64,000 bases of DNA from Panacagrimonas perspica (GCF_004364935.1 NZ_SOBT01000008.1:434001-498000); one strand, 5' to 3'. Positions 33,482 to 43,467 are shown, counted from the first letter of the stretch. A program made the numbers and translations. Notes: a model not told the origin generated them from the letters alone.

Positions 33482-35389
33482 ATGCTCAGCTTTACCCAGT
33501 TGACCCTGCGCCGCGGCGCCCGCGTGCTGATCCAGGACGCCACCTTGCAGATCCACGCCGGCCAGCGCGTCGGCCTGGTTGGTCGCAATGGCACCGGCAA
33601 GTCCAGCCTCTTTTCGCTGATGCAGTACCAGCTCGCGCCGGACAAGGGCGAGTTCACGCGGCCGCGCAACTGGGAGGTCGCCACGGTCGCGCAGGAGACG
33701 CCGGCGTTGCCGGTTCAGGCGCTCGAATTCGCGCTCGACGGTGACACCGAGCTGCGCAGGCTCGAAGCGGCGCTGGTCAAGGCCGAGGAGGCGCACGACG
33801 GCGACAAGATCGGCAATCTCCACGAGCGCCTGTACCAGATCGACGGCTACACGGCGCGCTCGCGCGCCGCGACGCTGCTCGCGGGCCTGGGCTTCACGCA
33901 GGACATGCAGTCGCGCACCGTCGCAGAGTTCTCCGGCGGCTGGCGCATGCGCCTGAACCTGGCGCGCGCGCTGATGTGCCGCTCCGACCTGATGCTGCTC
34001 GACGAGCCGACCAACCATCTCGACCTCGACGCCGTGCTGTGGGTGCAGGACTGGCTGGCCTCGTACCAGGGCACGCTGGTGCTGATCTCGCACGACCGCG
34101 AGTTCCTCGACGCGGTGTGCACGAACACGCTGCACCTGCACGGCGAGAAGCTCACGCTGTACCCGGGCAACTATTCGGCCTTCGAGCGCGTTCGCGCTGA
34201 GCGCCTGTCGCAGCAGGCGTCGCTGCGCTCTTCGCAGGAACGCGAGATCGCGCACCTGCAGAAGTTCGTCGACCGCTTCAAGGCGCAGGCCACCAAGGCG
34301 CGCCAGGCGCAGTCGCGCATGAAGATGATCGAGCGCATCCAGCTGGTCGCGCCGGTGATCGCCGATAACGAGTTCACGTTCGAATTCCGCAAGCCGCTCA
34401 AGCTGCCGTCGCCGCTGGTGCGCTTCAACAAGGTGGCCGTGGGTTACAACGGCAAGCCGCAGCTGACGAACATCAACCTGGGCATCGAGCCCGGCGAGCG
34501 CATCGGCCTGCTCGGCCCCAACGGCGCCGGCAAGTCCACGTTCGTGAAGCTCATCGCGGGCAAGCTCGAGGCGCTGTCCGGCAACATGGTCGCGCACCCG
34601 GATCTCGTGGTCGGCTACTTCGACCAGCACCAGCTCGAACAGCTCGATCCCAAGGCCTCGCCGATCCTGCACCTGCGGCGCATGGACCCGAAGGCCAAGG
34701 ACCAGGAGCTGCGCGACTACCTGGGCAGCTTCAACTTCAAGGGCGACCGTGCGTTCGAGGCCATCGAGCCGTTCTCGGGCGGCGAAAAGGCGCGCCTGGC
34801 GCTGGCGCTGGTGGTGTACCCGAAGCCCAACCTGCTGCTGCTCGACGAACCGACGAACCATCTCGACCTGGACATGCGTCAGGCGCTCGAGATGGCGCTG
34901 AACGACTACGAGGGCGCGGTGGTGCTGGTCACGCACGATCGCCATCTCGTCTCCAGCGTCTGCGACCGCCTGTGGCGTGTGGCGGATCACGCGGTGCAGA
35001 TGTTCGACGGCGATCTGGAGGACTACGCGCGCTGGCTCAGCGAGCGCGCCCGCGGTCGTGCGACGGCGGCGACGCCGATGCCCGAGCCGGAGCCGGTCGT
35101 GCCGGAGAAGAAGGTCGAGGTCGCCAAGCCGGTGGCGGCGGTCTCGCGCGAGGAGGTCAAGCGGCTGCGCGACATCGTCCGCAAGAGCGAATCGCGCCAG
35201 TCGCGCATCGAGGACCTGCTCAAGCGGCTCGAGCAGAAGCTGGCCGATCCGGGCTTGTACGAGAAGAGCGGCGGCGCGGCGGAGGCCGCCAAGCTGATGA
35301 AGGAACAGGCCGAGCTGCGCGACGAACTGGCCAAGGTCGAGGAGACCTGGCTCGAAGCCTCGGGCCAGCTCGAAGGGCAGGGCGCCTAA
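33482..35389 (+). CDS. yheS: ABC-F family ATPase YheS
   Basis: ATG 33482 gives 635 residues, almost exactly the length of Escherichia coli YheS, with close agreement throughout. NBD1 has Walker A GRNGTGKSS near 35, signature FSGGWRMRLN near 150 and LLDEPTNHLDLDAV near 174. NBD2 has GPNGAGKST near 345, FSGGEKARLALAL near 431 and LLDEPTNHLDLDMRQ near 456. The inter-domain linker is basic and helical, and the C-terminus is a coiled coil. ABC-F proteins bind the ribosomal E site and relieve stalling; they are cytoplasmic and have no membrane domain. Monocistronic. Confidence 0.96.
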   Translation: MLSFTQLTLRRGARVLIQDATLQIHAGQRVGLVGRNGTGKSSLFSLMQYQLAPDKGEFTRPRNWEVATVAQETPALPVQALEFALDGDTELRRLEAALVKAEEAHDGDKIGNLHERLYQIDGYTARSRAATLLAGLGFTQDMQSRTVAEFSGGWRMRLNLARALMCRSDLMLLDEPTNHLDLDAVLWVQDWLASYQGTLVLISHDREFLDAVCTNTLHLHGEKLTLYPGNYSAFERVRAERLSQQASLRSSQEREIAHLQKFVDRFKAQATKARQAQSRMKMIERIQLVAPVIADNEFTFEFRKPLKLPSPLVRFNKVAVGYNGKPQLTNINLGIEPGERIGLLGPNGAGKSTFVKLIAGKLEALSGNMVAHPDLVVGYFDQHQLEQLDPKASPILHLRRMDPKAKDQELRDYLGSFNFKGDRAFEAIEPFSGGEKARLALALVVYPKPNLLLLDEPTNHLDLDMRQALEMALNDYEGAVVLVTHDRHLVSSVCDRLWRVADHAVQMFDGDLEDYARWLSERARGRATAATPMPEPEPVVPEKKVEVAKPVAAVSREEVKRLRDIVRKSESRQSRIEDLLKRLEQKLADPGLYEKSGGAAEAAKLMKEQAELRDELAKVEETWLEASGQLEGQGA

Positions 35390-35561
35390 CGAGCGGAAAA
35401 AAGCGGGGCGGCCGGCCCTCATCCGGGGACGGCCCGTTACCCGCGAGGGTGGGGTGTGCGCCCCTGGCAAGGGTTCTCCCCAATGCAAGATGACGGCTGC
35501 GTTTCCTAGTCTCGGCCACAGGTCACATTCCAATAAGACCCGACCCGGGGAGAACAGACGC

Positions 35562-36488
35562 ATGCGCACATTCACTCAGCGACTGCAGTCGCGAACCTTG
35601 CTGCTTGCCGCGACCGTGCTGGGTCTTGCGTTGTCCGGTTCGCCCGCGAACGCGGCCGAAGGCGGTCTGTCCAACTTCCCGTACGGCGCGCAGACCAGCT
35701 ATGCCGCTTTCGTACCGGCGCCCGGAACCACCTCTTTCTTCGGCTACGCGCTCTACATCGACGGCAAGAGCCTCCGCGACAACGACGGCGACAAGATTCC
35801 GGGTGTCAGCATCGAGGCCGTGGCGCTGGCGCCGCGCCTGGTCCACACCTGGAACTCGACATTCCACGGCTGGAAGATGACCAGCGGCGCGGTCATCGAG
35901 GGCCTGTACGTGAAGGTCGAGGTGCCTGGCCTGGAGGACAAGGACACCGGCCCGACGTTGCTTGGCTTCGAGCCCCTGTATCTGAGCAAGACCTTCGGTG
36001 CGTTCACATTCTTTCACGGCTCGCTGATCTACCTGCCGATCGGCAGCGCGGACAAGAATCAGCTTGCCAACAGCAACCTCAACTACAAGTCCCTCGCCTA
36101 CCAGGGCTCGATGAGCTGGAATCCGAACGCACGCGTCGACGTTTCGCTGAACGCGGCGATCGAGTTCAAGGACGACAACGAGGAGACCGAGTACCAGTCT
36201 GGACCGCAGGCCAGCCTGACGTTCGGAGCGGGCTACAAGCCGTTTGCCAGCAACCTGAGCTGGGATCTCGGCATCAGTGGCTTCTATACCGACGGCCTGG
36301 CCGACGACAAGATCGACGGCGAGAAGGTGCCGGGGGGCGGTCGCACGAAGAAGTTCGGCATCGGCCCCAAGATCGTCTATCTGTTCAGCCCCGGGGCCGC
36401 CATCGTGGCGCAGTACCACCGCGAGATGGAGACCGAGAACGCGGCGCAGGGCGACCTGTTCTGGCTGGAGTGCGTGTTCCCCTTGTGA
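35562..36488 (+). CDS. Outer-membrane transporter, phenol MetA-pathway (Phenol_MetA_deg) type
   Basis: ATG 35562 has GGGGAGA 9 nt upstream and is followed by a standard signal peptide cut near residue 35 (ANA). The 308-residue product alternates short hydrophobic strands with polar turns, as in outer-membrane barrels. LSNFPYGAQTSYAAFVPAPG and WNPNARVDVSLNAAIEFK are typical of the Phenol_MetA_deg family. It ends in Leu after ECVFP rather than the common terminal Phe. Members are placed next to aromatic or fatty-acid degradation genes and may import hydrophobic substrates. A TAGTCT box at 35508-35513 could be its -10. Confidence 0.85.
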   Translation: MRTFTQRLQSRTLLLAATVLGLALSGSPANAAEGGLSNFPYGAQTSYAAFVPAPGTTSFFGYALYIDGKSLRDNDGDKIPGVSIEAVALAPRLVHTWNSTFHGWKMTSGAVIEGLYVKVEVPGLEDKDTGPTLLGFEPLYLSKTFGAFTFFHGSLIYLPIGSADKNQLANSNLNYKSLAYQGSMSWNPNARVDVSLNAAIEFKDDNEETEYQSGPQASLTFGAGYKPFASNLSWDLGISGFYTDGLADDKIDGEKVPGGGRTKKFGIGPKIVYLFSPGAAIVAQYHREMETENAAQGDLFWLECVFPL

Positions 36489-36495
36489 CGACCGC

Positions 36496-36562
36496 GTAGC
36501 CCGGGTGCAACCCGGGATTTCGCCCGTCCACGGACGGAGATCCCGGGTTGCACGCGGGCTAC
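36496..36562. repeat. REP doublet (BIME-like) copy 6
   Basis: GTAG-CCCGGGTGCAACCCGGG and CCCGGGTTGCACGCGGGCTAC, 67 bp, between the porin-like gene and deaD on the same strand. One mismatch in the right arm. Confidence 0.9.
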
Positions 36563-36662
36563 GGTTGGCGCGGGCTCGTCACCTTCCGGCGCCCAATCCG
36601 ACGCCGGAACGCAAACGCGTCCAAAATGCGCGGCCCCGGCTTCCCGTGACCCGCTGCTGACG

Positions 36663-38594
36663 ATGTCTTCCGCTTCTGAAATGCCCGCTGGACCCATGTT
36701 CCGTGACCTCGAACTGCCAGAGACGCTGCTGCGCGTGCTCGAGGAAGTCGGTTACGAGACCCCGTCGCCCATCCAGGCGCAGACCATTCCCCCGTTGCTT
36801 CAGGGCCGTGACGTCCTCGGCCAGGCCCAGACCGGCACCGGCAAGACCGCGGCCTTCGCCCTGCCCGCACTGGCACGCACCGACCTGTTCCACGCGGTAC
36901 CGCAGACCCTGGTGCTGGCGCCGACGCGCGAGCTGGCGATCCAGGTCGCCGAGGCATTCCAGAAGTACGCCACCCACCTGGCCGGCTTCCGCGTGCTGCC
37001 GATCTACGGCGGCCAGAGTTACGAGCCGCAGCTGAAGGGCCTGCGCCGGGGTGTCCACGCCGTCGTCGGCACGCCCGGCCGCGTCGTCGATCACGTCAAG
37101 CGGGGCACGCTCAAGCTCGACCAGATCAAGATGCTGGTGCTCGACGAAGCCGACGAGATGCTGCGCATGGGCTTCATCGAGGACGTGGAGTGGGTGCTCG
37201 AGCAGATGCCGCCCGAGCGCCAGATCGCGCTGTTCTCGGCCACGATGCCCTCGGTCATCAAGCGCGTGGCGCAGACGCACCTGCGCAATCCGGCCGAGAT
37301 CCACGTCAAGGCCAAGACGACCACCGCGACCAACATCCGCCAGCGCTACTGGATGGCCGCCGGCGCCGGCAAGCTCGAAGGCCTGACGCGCATTCTCGAG
37401 GCCGAGACCTTCGACGGCATGCTGATCTTCACGCGCACGAAGATCGCCACCACCGAACTCGCCGACAAGCTCGAAGCCCGCGGCTTCAACGTCGCCGCGC
37501 TCAACGGCGACCTCGACCAGAAGCAGCGCGAGCGCACCATCCAGCGTCTCAAGGACGGCACGCTCGACATCATCGTGGCCACCGACGTGGCCGCGCGCGG
37601 GCTCGACGTGGAACGCATCAGCCACGTCGTCAACTACGACATCCCGACCGACACCGAGTCCTACGTGCATCGCATCGGCCGCACCGGCCGTGCGGGCCGC
37701 AGCGGCGAGGCGATCCTGTTCATCGCCCCGCGCGAGCAGCACCTGCTGCGTGCCATCGAGCGCGCCACGCGCCAGACCATCACGCAGATGCAGCTGCCGA
37801 GCGAGCAGGCGGTGCAGAGCAAGCGCGTCGAGCGCTTCCGCCAGAGCATCCTCGACGTGCTCGGCGACGACACGGCGAACGCGGAACTCGCGCGCGCGCA
37901 GCAGCTGATCGAAGACATGGAGCGCGAACAGTCGGTGCCGGTGGCGCGCATCGCCGCGGCGCTGGCCAAGCTCGCCGCGGGCCAGAAATCGCTGGTCATT
38001 CCGGAAGCCACCGTGAAGGGTTTCGTTCCGCCGACGACGTCCAAGGCCGAACGTTTCGAGGCCGCGCAGGCGGCGCGCGAAAGCCGCACGCTGCCGCCGT
38101 CGGCCTCGTCCGCGCGGCGCGAGCGCGAACAGCGTGAGCGCAACGCCGAGCGCAACGCGGTGGAAGTGCCCAAGGCGCCGCCGCCGAAGCAGTTCTTCGT
38201 GCCGCCTGTTGCGGCCGCGACCGAGGTGCCGAAGCCCGCGCCGATCCCGTCGCCGCATCCGATCCGCGAGCGTCTCAAGCGGCGCGAAGCGGGTGACGAG
38301 GACACCGCGACCGAGACCTATCGCGTCGAAGTCGGCGAGCAGCACGGCATCAAGCCGGGCAACCTCGTCGGCGCCATCGCCAACGAGGCGGGCCTGGACG
38401 GCGCCAACATCGGCAAGATCGTCATCAATGCCGATCACAGCCTCGTGGATCTGCCGGTCGGCATGCCCAAGAAGATCTTCCGCGACCTGCAGAAAGTCTG
38501 GGTCGCCGGGCAGCAGCTCAGGATTTCCCGCGTCGAAGGCGGGCCCGCGAGACCGGGCGGCAAGCCGCCGCACAAGGGTCCTCGCCGGGACTAG
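36663..38594 (+). CDS. deaD: ATP-dependent RNA helicase DeaD (CsdA)
   Basis: The 643-residue protein has the DEAD-box core: Q motif YETPSPIQAQTIP, motif I AQTGTGKT near 56, motif II LDEADEM near 161, motif III SATMP near 193 and motif VI YVHRIGRTGRAGR near 336. After a charged Ala/Pro-rich linker, the last ~80 residues form a DbpA-type RNA-binding domain (YRVEVGEQHGIKPGNLVGAI, LPVGMPKKIFRDLQ). DeaD unwinds structured RNA in ribosome assembly and mRNA decay, mainly in the cold. Convergent with the DUF924 gene. Confidence 0.95.
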   Translation: MSSASEMPAGPMFRDLELPETLLRVLEEVGYETPSPIQAQTIPPLLQGRDVLGQAQTGTGKTAAFALPALARTDLFHAVPQTLVLAPTRELAIQVAEAFQKYATHLAGFRVLPIYGGQSYEPQLKGLRRGVHAVVGTPGRVVDHVKRGTLKLDQIKMLVLDEADEMLRMGFIEDVEWVLEQMPPERQIALFSATMPSVIKRVAQTHLRNPAEIHVKAKTTTATNIRQRYWMAAGAGKLEGLTRILEAETFDGMLIFTRTKIATTELADKLEARGFNVAALNGDLDQKQRERTIQRLKDGTLDIIVATDVAARGLDVERISHVVNYDIPTDTESYVHRIGRTGRAGRSGEAILFIAPREQHLLRAIERATRQTITQMQLPSEQAVQSKRVERFRQSILDVLGDDTANAELARAQQLIEDMEREQSVPVARIAAALAKLAAGQKSLVIPEATVKGFVPPTTSKAERFEAAQAARESRTLPPSASSARREREQRERNAERNAVEVPKAPPPKQFFVPPVAAATEVPKPAPIPSPHPIRERLKRREAGDEDTATETYRVEVGEQHGIKPGNLVGAIANEAGLDGANIGKIVINADHSLVDLPVGMPKKIFRDLQKVWVAGQQLRISRVEGGPARPGGKPPHKGPRRD

Positions 38595-38675
38595 TGGATG
38601 AGGCCTCGGCGAGAGCCGGGGCTTCTTCCGGGAGCCTTCCAGGAACTCCCGCGGCGCGTTCTTCCGCCTGGATGT

Positions 38676-38699
38676 CGCCGCCACAGCCTTGTGGCGGCG
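38676..38699. terminator. Hairpin between deaD and DUF924
   Basis: CGCCGCCACA pairs perfectly with TGTGGCGGCG around the loop GCCT. It lies between two convergent stops and could end transcription from both sides, but it has no T-tract on either strand. Confidence 0.45.
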
Positions 38700-38715
38700 C
38701 GTATCGACAGACGCC

Positions 38716-39342
38716 TCAGAACGACGAGCCGGGCTGCTCCAGGAACGCCCGTTCCTCGTCCGTCGAAACGCGCTCCAGAATCGCATTGCGATGCGGGAAG
38801 CGGCCGAACCGATCGACGACGCGCCGATGGTCCACGGCGAATTGTCCGTACAGCTCGAACAGGTCGCGCAAGGCGTCCGGCGCAGCTTGTGTGAGCGATT
38901 CGTAGACGGCGACCGATCGGGCCTGGTCGGCGCGGTCCTCGGAATGCTCGAGCGGCAGGTAGAAGAACACGCGTTCGAGCAGTCCCAGCTCCTGGTCGAT
39001 TCCGGCCGCAAGGCCTTCGACGCACAGCCGGCGCGCGAGCGCGTCCTGCGCGAAGGCTCCGGGGGTTCCGCGGTGGATGTTCCGCGAGAACTGGTCGACG
39101 ACGATGATCAGCGCGAGCCGGCCGCGCGGCGTGTCACACCAGGCGTCGAGGTCGCCGCGAAGCGCCTGTGCGTGCAGATCGCCGAAGCGCTGCCGGATGA
39201 GGCCATCGGTTTCGCGATTGCCGCCCCACCAGAGCGCTTCCTTGGCCTGGGCGGTTGCGGCGATATTGCGGTTGCCGTCACCACCGAACCAGAAGCCCAG
39301 GACGGATTCGATGTCGTTCGAGTTTGGATCCATGCGAAGCAC
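38716..39342 (-). CDS. DUF924 family protein
   Basis: The 208-residue cytoplasmic protein matches DUF924 (TPR-like fold): VLGFWFGGDG at the N-terminus, ALIIVVDQFSRNIHRGTPGAFA near 78, FFYLPLEHSEDRADQ near 127 and DRFGRFPHRNAIL near 180. The family is widespread and without an assigned activity. An alternative ATG is at 39333. It lies 36 bp downstream of the DUF1631 gene on the same strand. Confidence 0.92.
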   Translation of the reverse strand: MLRMDPNSNDIESVLGFWFGGDGNRNIAATAQAKEALWWGGNRETDGLIRQRFGDLHAQALRGDLDAWCDTPRGRLALIIVVDQFSRNIHRGTPGAFAQDALARRLCVEGLAAGIDQELGLLERVFFYLPLEHSEDRADQARSVAVYESLTQAAPDALRDLFELYGQFAVDHRRVVDRFGRFPHRNAILERVSTDEERAFLEQPGSSF

Positions 39343-39378
39343 GGTGCCACGGTCGACCCGATGCCGCCATGAACCGAA

Positions 39379-41265
39379 TCAGGCGGCCGCCTTCGTGACC
39401 GATGCCACCAGACGCGCGATCGCCTCGGCCTGGGCCGGAGAGGCGTTGACCGCCTCGGCCTTGCCGTCGCGCAGGTCGCCGAGGAACTCGCTCTTCCCGA
39501 CATTGATGCGGACTTGGGCATCGAAGCCGGTGAACGAGACCGACGCGGCTTCCGGATAGAACACGTCCGCTGTCATCCACAGCGTCCGGTTGGTGCGGCG
39601 ATCGAACACGCGGAACCAGGCGCCCACCGGCATGCCGGCGCGCCAGTCCACGAGATGGTCGGCGGGGCCGGCTGCGGACTTTTCCTGCGGCTTGGTCGGT
39701 GCGCCCGCGCTGCGGCCTCGCGGCGCGAAGGTTTCCAGGTCCAGGCGCTGCATCACCAGGGCTTCGCTCGACAGGCCATCGCGCAGCAACGTACATGCGC
39801 GCAGCACGAGGTTCGGCGGCACGGCCATCACCCGCATCTCGCCGGAGACATCGTCCAGGATGGTATCGACCAGCGCCGGCTCCACGTGGCCGGTCAACCA
39901 GCGGCACTCGCCGAACAGGCGCTGCAGCAGTTCCTTCGAGCGCGTCCACTCCGGCGTACCGACGCCGAAGCGCAGGCTCAGCGCCGAGACCAGGGGAATC
40001 CAGACTTCGGTCAGGAACGGGGCGAGGCCTACCGGCAGCTCGTAGCCCGATCCGGCCGCCTTGACCTGCTCGTGCGCCGCCGCCTTGGCGGAAGCCATGC
40101 GCGCGGAGGTGTCGGTCTTCGGCGAGCGTTGCGAACTCAGGAAGCCCTGCAGTTCGGACTGCGCCAGCGGTGCGACGCTGGCGGGAGGACGGTACTGCTG
40201 CTGCAGGCCGCGCAACGCGGTTTCGGCCGCCGCGAGCCGCGCGCTGCGGGCGGGAGCGGGTTCGGCCGCCAGCGATTCGAGGCCCGAGATCAGCGTTCGC
40301 GCCGGGTGCTTCGCGTCGGAGAAGAAGCTCGAATCGGACAGCGCGATCTGGACGATCGGCAGGATCAGCCGCCGCAGCGCGTCCATTTCCTCGCGCGGCC
40401 AGCGGCTGCCGGTTTCATCGATGAGCTGGCTGACCAGGGTCAGGCGCTGGGGGGCGCCTGCCGTGAAGGTGGCCTGTGTCTCGGGCGCCGCCTGCCAGGA
40501 ATTGCTCGGCAATCCCCACTGGCTCAGCGAGTTCACCAGCGTGCTGGGAACGGAGTACGACGGCGGCGCGGCGCCCGCACCTCCGCCGCCGCCCCCCGAA
40601 CCGAAAACGGCGCTTTCGGTGCGACGCGCCGGCACGGCCTTGTCGGTGAAACCTTCGGCCTCGAGCTTCGTGTTCAGGCTTTCGAAGTAGGCGTTGGCGT
40701 CCGCCATCAGCTGCCGTTCGAACAGCTTGAACAGGATCGGGCGGATTTCCGGACCGAGTTCGAGCGCCTGGAGCGCGGCGTTGAAGGCGGCGACCAGCGC
40801 CTTGGGCCGCAGTCCCTCGAGTTTTGCGCGGATGTCGGAATTCGCGGGGATGTGGGCCACGCGCAGGCCGTACTCCCACAGCATCTGCTGGGCGAGATTG
40901 TCGACGCGACCGGCCGTGTTGCCGGCCGTGATCTCCTGCTGGACATCGTCGTCGGCGCGCAGCGACAGCGTCAGTTCACCACTCGGCGCGGTGATGACCG
41001 CTGCCGGAGCGGGCGCCGGGATGCCGCCCGGTCGCAGCGCCTGGTCGAAGCCGCGCGCCAGCGCAGGGCCCGACTTGCGCAGCACGCGCATGGCGTCGAA
41101 GCAGCCGCGCCGCTCTTCGTCCGACATCTTGCGGCCGGACAACTCGAACAGCGTGTCGTCGGCCGAATCGAGCATCCGCCGCAACATGGACTGCGCGGCC
41201 TGCAGTCCCCATTCCGCGGCGGCGGAACCTGCCGCCGGAGGCTGGTGGCCGGAGTCTTGATTCAT
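39379..41265 (-). CDS. DUF1631 family protein
   Basis: The 628-residue protein matches the DUF1631 family of large, soluble gammaproteobacterial proteins: a helical N-terminus with EERRGCFDAMRVLRKSGPAL, a central WPREEMDALRRLILPIVQIAL and a C-terminal beta-rich part with VDWRAGMPVGAWFRVFDR. Members are usually somewhat longer (700 or more residues), and some combine with PilZ-like domains. Function unknown. First gene of a probable two-gene unit with DUF924; 91 bp downstream of the MAPEG gene on the same strand. Confidence 0.85.
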   Translation of the reverse strand: MNQDSGHQPPAAGSAAAEWGLQAAQSMLRRMLDSADDTLFELSGRKMSDEERRGCFDAMRVLRKSGPALARGFDQALRPGGIPAPAPAAVITAPSGELTLSLRADDDVQQEITAGNTAGRVDNLAQQMLWEYGLRVAHIPANSDIRAKLEGLRPKALVAAFNAALQALELGPEIRPILFKLFERQLMADANAYFESLNTKLEAEGFTDKAVPARRTESAVFGSGGGGGGAGAAPPSYSVPSTLVNSLSQWGLPSNSWQAAPETQATFTAGAPQRLTLVSQLIDETGSRWPREEMDALRRLILPIVQIALSDSSFFSDAKHPARTLISGLESLAAEPAPARSARLAAAETALRGLQQQYRPPASVAPLAQSELQGFLSSQRSPKTDTSARMASAKAAAHEQVKAAGSGYELPVGLAPFLTEVWIPLVSALSLRFGVGTPEWTRSKELLQRLFGECRWLTGHVEPALVDTILDDVSGEMRVMAVPPNLVLRACTLLRDGLSSEALVMQRLDLETFAPRGRSAGAPTKPQEKSAAGPADHLVDWRAGMPVGAWFRVFDRRTNRTLWMTADVFYPEAASVSFTGFDAQVRINVGKSEFLGDLRDGKAEAVNASPAQAEAIARLVASVTKAAA

Positions 41266-41356
41266 GACGTGGGAAAAAGGGCGGCGGGATTCACGGGCAA
41301 TCCGTTCTCAAGCGGCGTGCCAGGACGGCGCAGTCCGGCCCGCCGCCGATCGGCTT

Positions 41357-41764
41357 TCAGCCCATCGCAAGCATCGCGCCGGCCAGCCCACGCCACAGGC
41401 ACAGCAGGCCCGCGACGATCAGCACGAGGAAGGTCAGGATCGTCCCGAGAAAGCGACCGATGAAGAACTGCGTGGAGAAGCTCAGCGCGTAGCCGTGCAG
41501 CAGGCGCGCGATGAACAGCGTCATGCCCAGCGCGTGCAGCACCCAGATCGACGAGGCGCCACCGATCTCGATCAGGGCGATCAGCAGCAGGGCCAGGGGT
41601 ACGTATTCGGAAAAATTGCCGTGGCCGCGGATGCGGCGCTGCATCTCGGCGTCACCGCCGTCACCCAGGCTGATCTTGCCGTCCCGGCGGCGCACGATCA
41701 CGCGCATGCTCAACACGACGAACAGCAAGGCCAGCAGGCCGGCGTACAGCGGCGTGACGATCAT
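41357..41764 (-). CDS. MAPEG family membrane protein
   Basis: The 135-residue protein has four hydrophobic helices and the MAPEG signature RIRGHGNFSEYVPLALLLI near residues 45-63. Bacterial MAPEG proteins are membrane glutathione transferases or peroxidases, although many are untested. Short, complete and probably monocistronic. Confidence 0.92.
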   Translation of the reverse strand: MIVTPLYAGLLALLFVVLSMRVIVRRRDGKISLGDGGDAEMQRRIRGHGNFSEYVPLALLLIALIEIGGASSIWVLHALGMTLFIARLLHGYALSFSTQFFIGRFLGTILTFLVLIVAGLLCLWRGLAGAMLAMG

Positions 41765-41890
41765 GGGGAACTCGGTGAGCGCAGTTCCTGCAGGCTATGA
41801 CGTTGGTGGTCCCTTCTCAACCGCAGAAGGTCGGATTTGGACGTATTTCGCCGCTCTTCGCCACGCAGTGGCCGTGGCGAATTCCGCCGA

Positions 41891-42271
41891 TCATCGTGGC
41901 GACGGCGTGATCCCATCCACGTAGAACCAGGCGCCCGATTCCCGCACGAAGCGGCTGCGCTCGTGCAGGCGAACCGCCGAGCCGCCGCCCACGCGGTAGC
42001 GGGCGACGAACTCTACGTGAGCAAGATCGGGCCCGTCGTTCTGCGCGGCCTTCACGGACAGGCCGAGCCAGCGCGTCCCGGGTTCGAACTCGACGGCCGG
42101 CGGTCGCGTCGACCGATGCCATGTCGTCAGCAGATAGGACTCCAGTTCCATCGCGAACGCCGTGTAGCGGGACCGCATCAGGGACTCGGCGGTAGGTGCA
42201 GGCGCGCCCGCATGCCAGGGCTGGCAGCACTCCGCGTAGCTGTGGCCCAGCCCGCAGGGACATCCGTTCAC
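41891..42271 (-). CDS. YchJ family protein with one N-terminal SEC-C zinc motif
   Basis: I chose GTG 42271, whose first two bases overlap the TGA of yhiN (GTGA), giving 126 residues beginning with the SEC-C motif CPCGLGHSYAECC. LMRSRYTAFAMELESYLLTTWH and RSRFVRESGAWFYVDG are the conserved YchJ blocks. E. coli YchJ has a second SEC-C motif at its C-terminus; here the protein ends after VDGITPSPR, so that motif is absent, as in many relatives. Role unknown; translationally coupled to yhiN. Confidence 0.88.
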   Translation of the reverse strand: MNGCPCGLGHSYAECCQPWHAGAPAPTAESLMRSRYTAFAMELESYLLTTWHRSTRPPAVEFEPGTRWLGLSVKAAQNDGPDLAHVEFVARYRVGGGSAVRLHERSRFVRESGAWFYVDGITPSPR

Positions 42272-43467
42272 GACAGCGCCTCGCCGCAGGCGTGTGCGGA
42301 GGCCCAGGCCCACTGGAAGTTGTATCCGCCGAGCCAGCCTGTCACGTCGAGCACTTCGCCGATGAAATGCAGGCCCGGCATGCGTTTGGACTCGAAGCTG
42401 CTGGAGGACACCTCGCGCGTGTCGACGCCACCCAACGTGACTTCGGCGGTGCGGTAGCCCTCGGTGCCGCTGGGCGTCACCGGCCAGGCGTGAAGGCGAC
42501 CGGCGATGTCACGCAGCTCCTGGGGCCGGAACTGGCGCATCGGACGGCTCGGTGCGAGCAGCTCGCAGAATCGCTGCGCGAAACGCTTGGGCAGAACGTC
42601 GGAGAGCACCGTGCGCAACTCGGCGGCGGGCTGCTCGCGCTGACGTTCGAGCAGCCAGTCCTGGGCGTCGGTTTGTGGCATCAGGTCGAGATTCAGGGCG
42701 ACGTCGCGGCCGGGCTGCCAGAAGTTGGAGATCTGTAACAGCGCAGGGCCGGACAAGCCCCGATGCGTCAGCAGCATCGCGTTGCGGAATCGCGCGTCGC
42801 CGCAGGACGCTTCCACCTCGAGGCTCAGCCCCGAAAGGTCCTGCCACTGCTCCAGCGGCCGGCCGGAAAGGGTCAGGGGGACCAGCCCGGCGCGCGTGGG
42901 CTCGATGCGATGCCCGAACTGGCGGGCCAGCTCGTAGCCGTACCCGCTGCCGCCGAGACTGGGAATCGACAGACCACCGGTGGCCACCACCAGCTTGCGC
43001 GCGCGCATCGGGCCCAGCGACGTGCGCAGCGCGAACACAGCGCTCGCGGCATCGTGGTCGACGCGCTGCACCTCGCAGTCCGTGTGGATCTCGACGCCGG
43101 CCTGCGCGCACTCGTCGAGCAGCATGCGCAGGATCTGCTTGGAGGAGTCGTCGCAGAACAGTTGTCCGAGTTCCTTCTCGTGCCAGGCGATGCGGTGGCG
43201 GTCGACCATCGCGATGAAATCCTCGGGCTGGTAGCGGGCCAGCGCGGATTTGCAGAAATGCGGGTTGGCCGACAGAAAATTCTCCGGTGTGGTCCCGGCA
43301 TTCGTGAAATTGCAGCGGCCGCCGCCGGACATCAGGATCTTCTTGCCCGGCTTGTTGGCGCCTTCCACGACGCGCACCCGCAGTCCGCGGGCGCCGGCCG
43401 TGAGCGCGCAGAACAGGCCTGCGGCGCCGGCGCCGAGAATCAAAACATCGCTGTCGTGTTCCTTCAT
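42268..43467 (-). CDS. yhiN: HI0933-family flavoprotein YhiN
   Basis: The 399-residue protein has an N-terminal FAD motif ILGAGAAGLFCAL (residues 10-22), KILMSGGGRCNFTN near 43, and NPHFCKSALARY and WHEKELGQLFCDDSSKQI near 100. It ends with TAEVTLGGVDT and VTGWLGGYNFQWAWASA. It agrees closely with E. coli YhiN along its whole length. The enzymatic substrate of this oxidoreductase family is unknown, and a role in nucleoid/RNA modification has been proposed for relatives. Coupled to the YchJ gene. Confidence 0.94.
   Translation of the reverse strand: MKEHDSDVLILGAGAAGLFCALTAGARGLRVRVVEGANKPGKKILMSGGGRCNFTNAGTTPENFLSANPHFCKSALARYQPEDFIAMVDRHRIAWHEKELGQLFCDDSSKQILRMLLDECAQAGVEIHTDCEVQRVDHDAASAVFALRTSLGPMRARKLVVATGGLSIPSLGGSGYGYELARQFGHRIEPTRAGLVPLTLSGRPLEQWQDLSGLSLEVEASCGDARFRNAMLLTHRGLSGPALLQISNFWQPGRDVALNLDLMPQTDAQDWLLERQREQPAAELRTVLSDVLPKRFAQRFCELLAPSRPMRQFRPQELRDIAGRLHAWPVTPSGTEGYRTAEVTLGGVDTREVSSSSFESKRMPGLHFIGEVLDVTGWLGGYNFQWAWASAHACGEALS

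Noticed and set aside
36579-39011. An 810-codon antisense frame across deaD.
   Set aside because: Shadow of deaD with Arg/His-rich low-complexity sequence.
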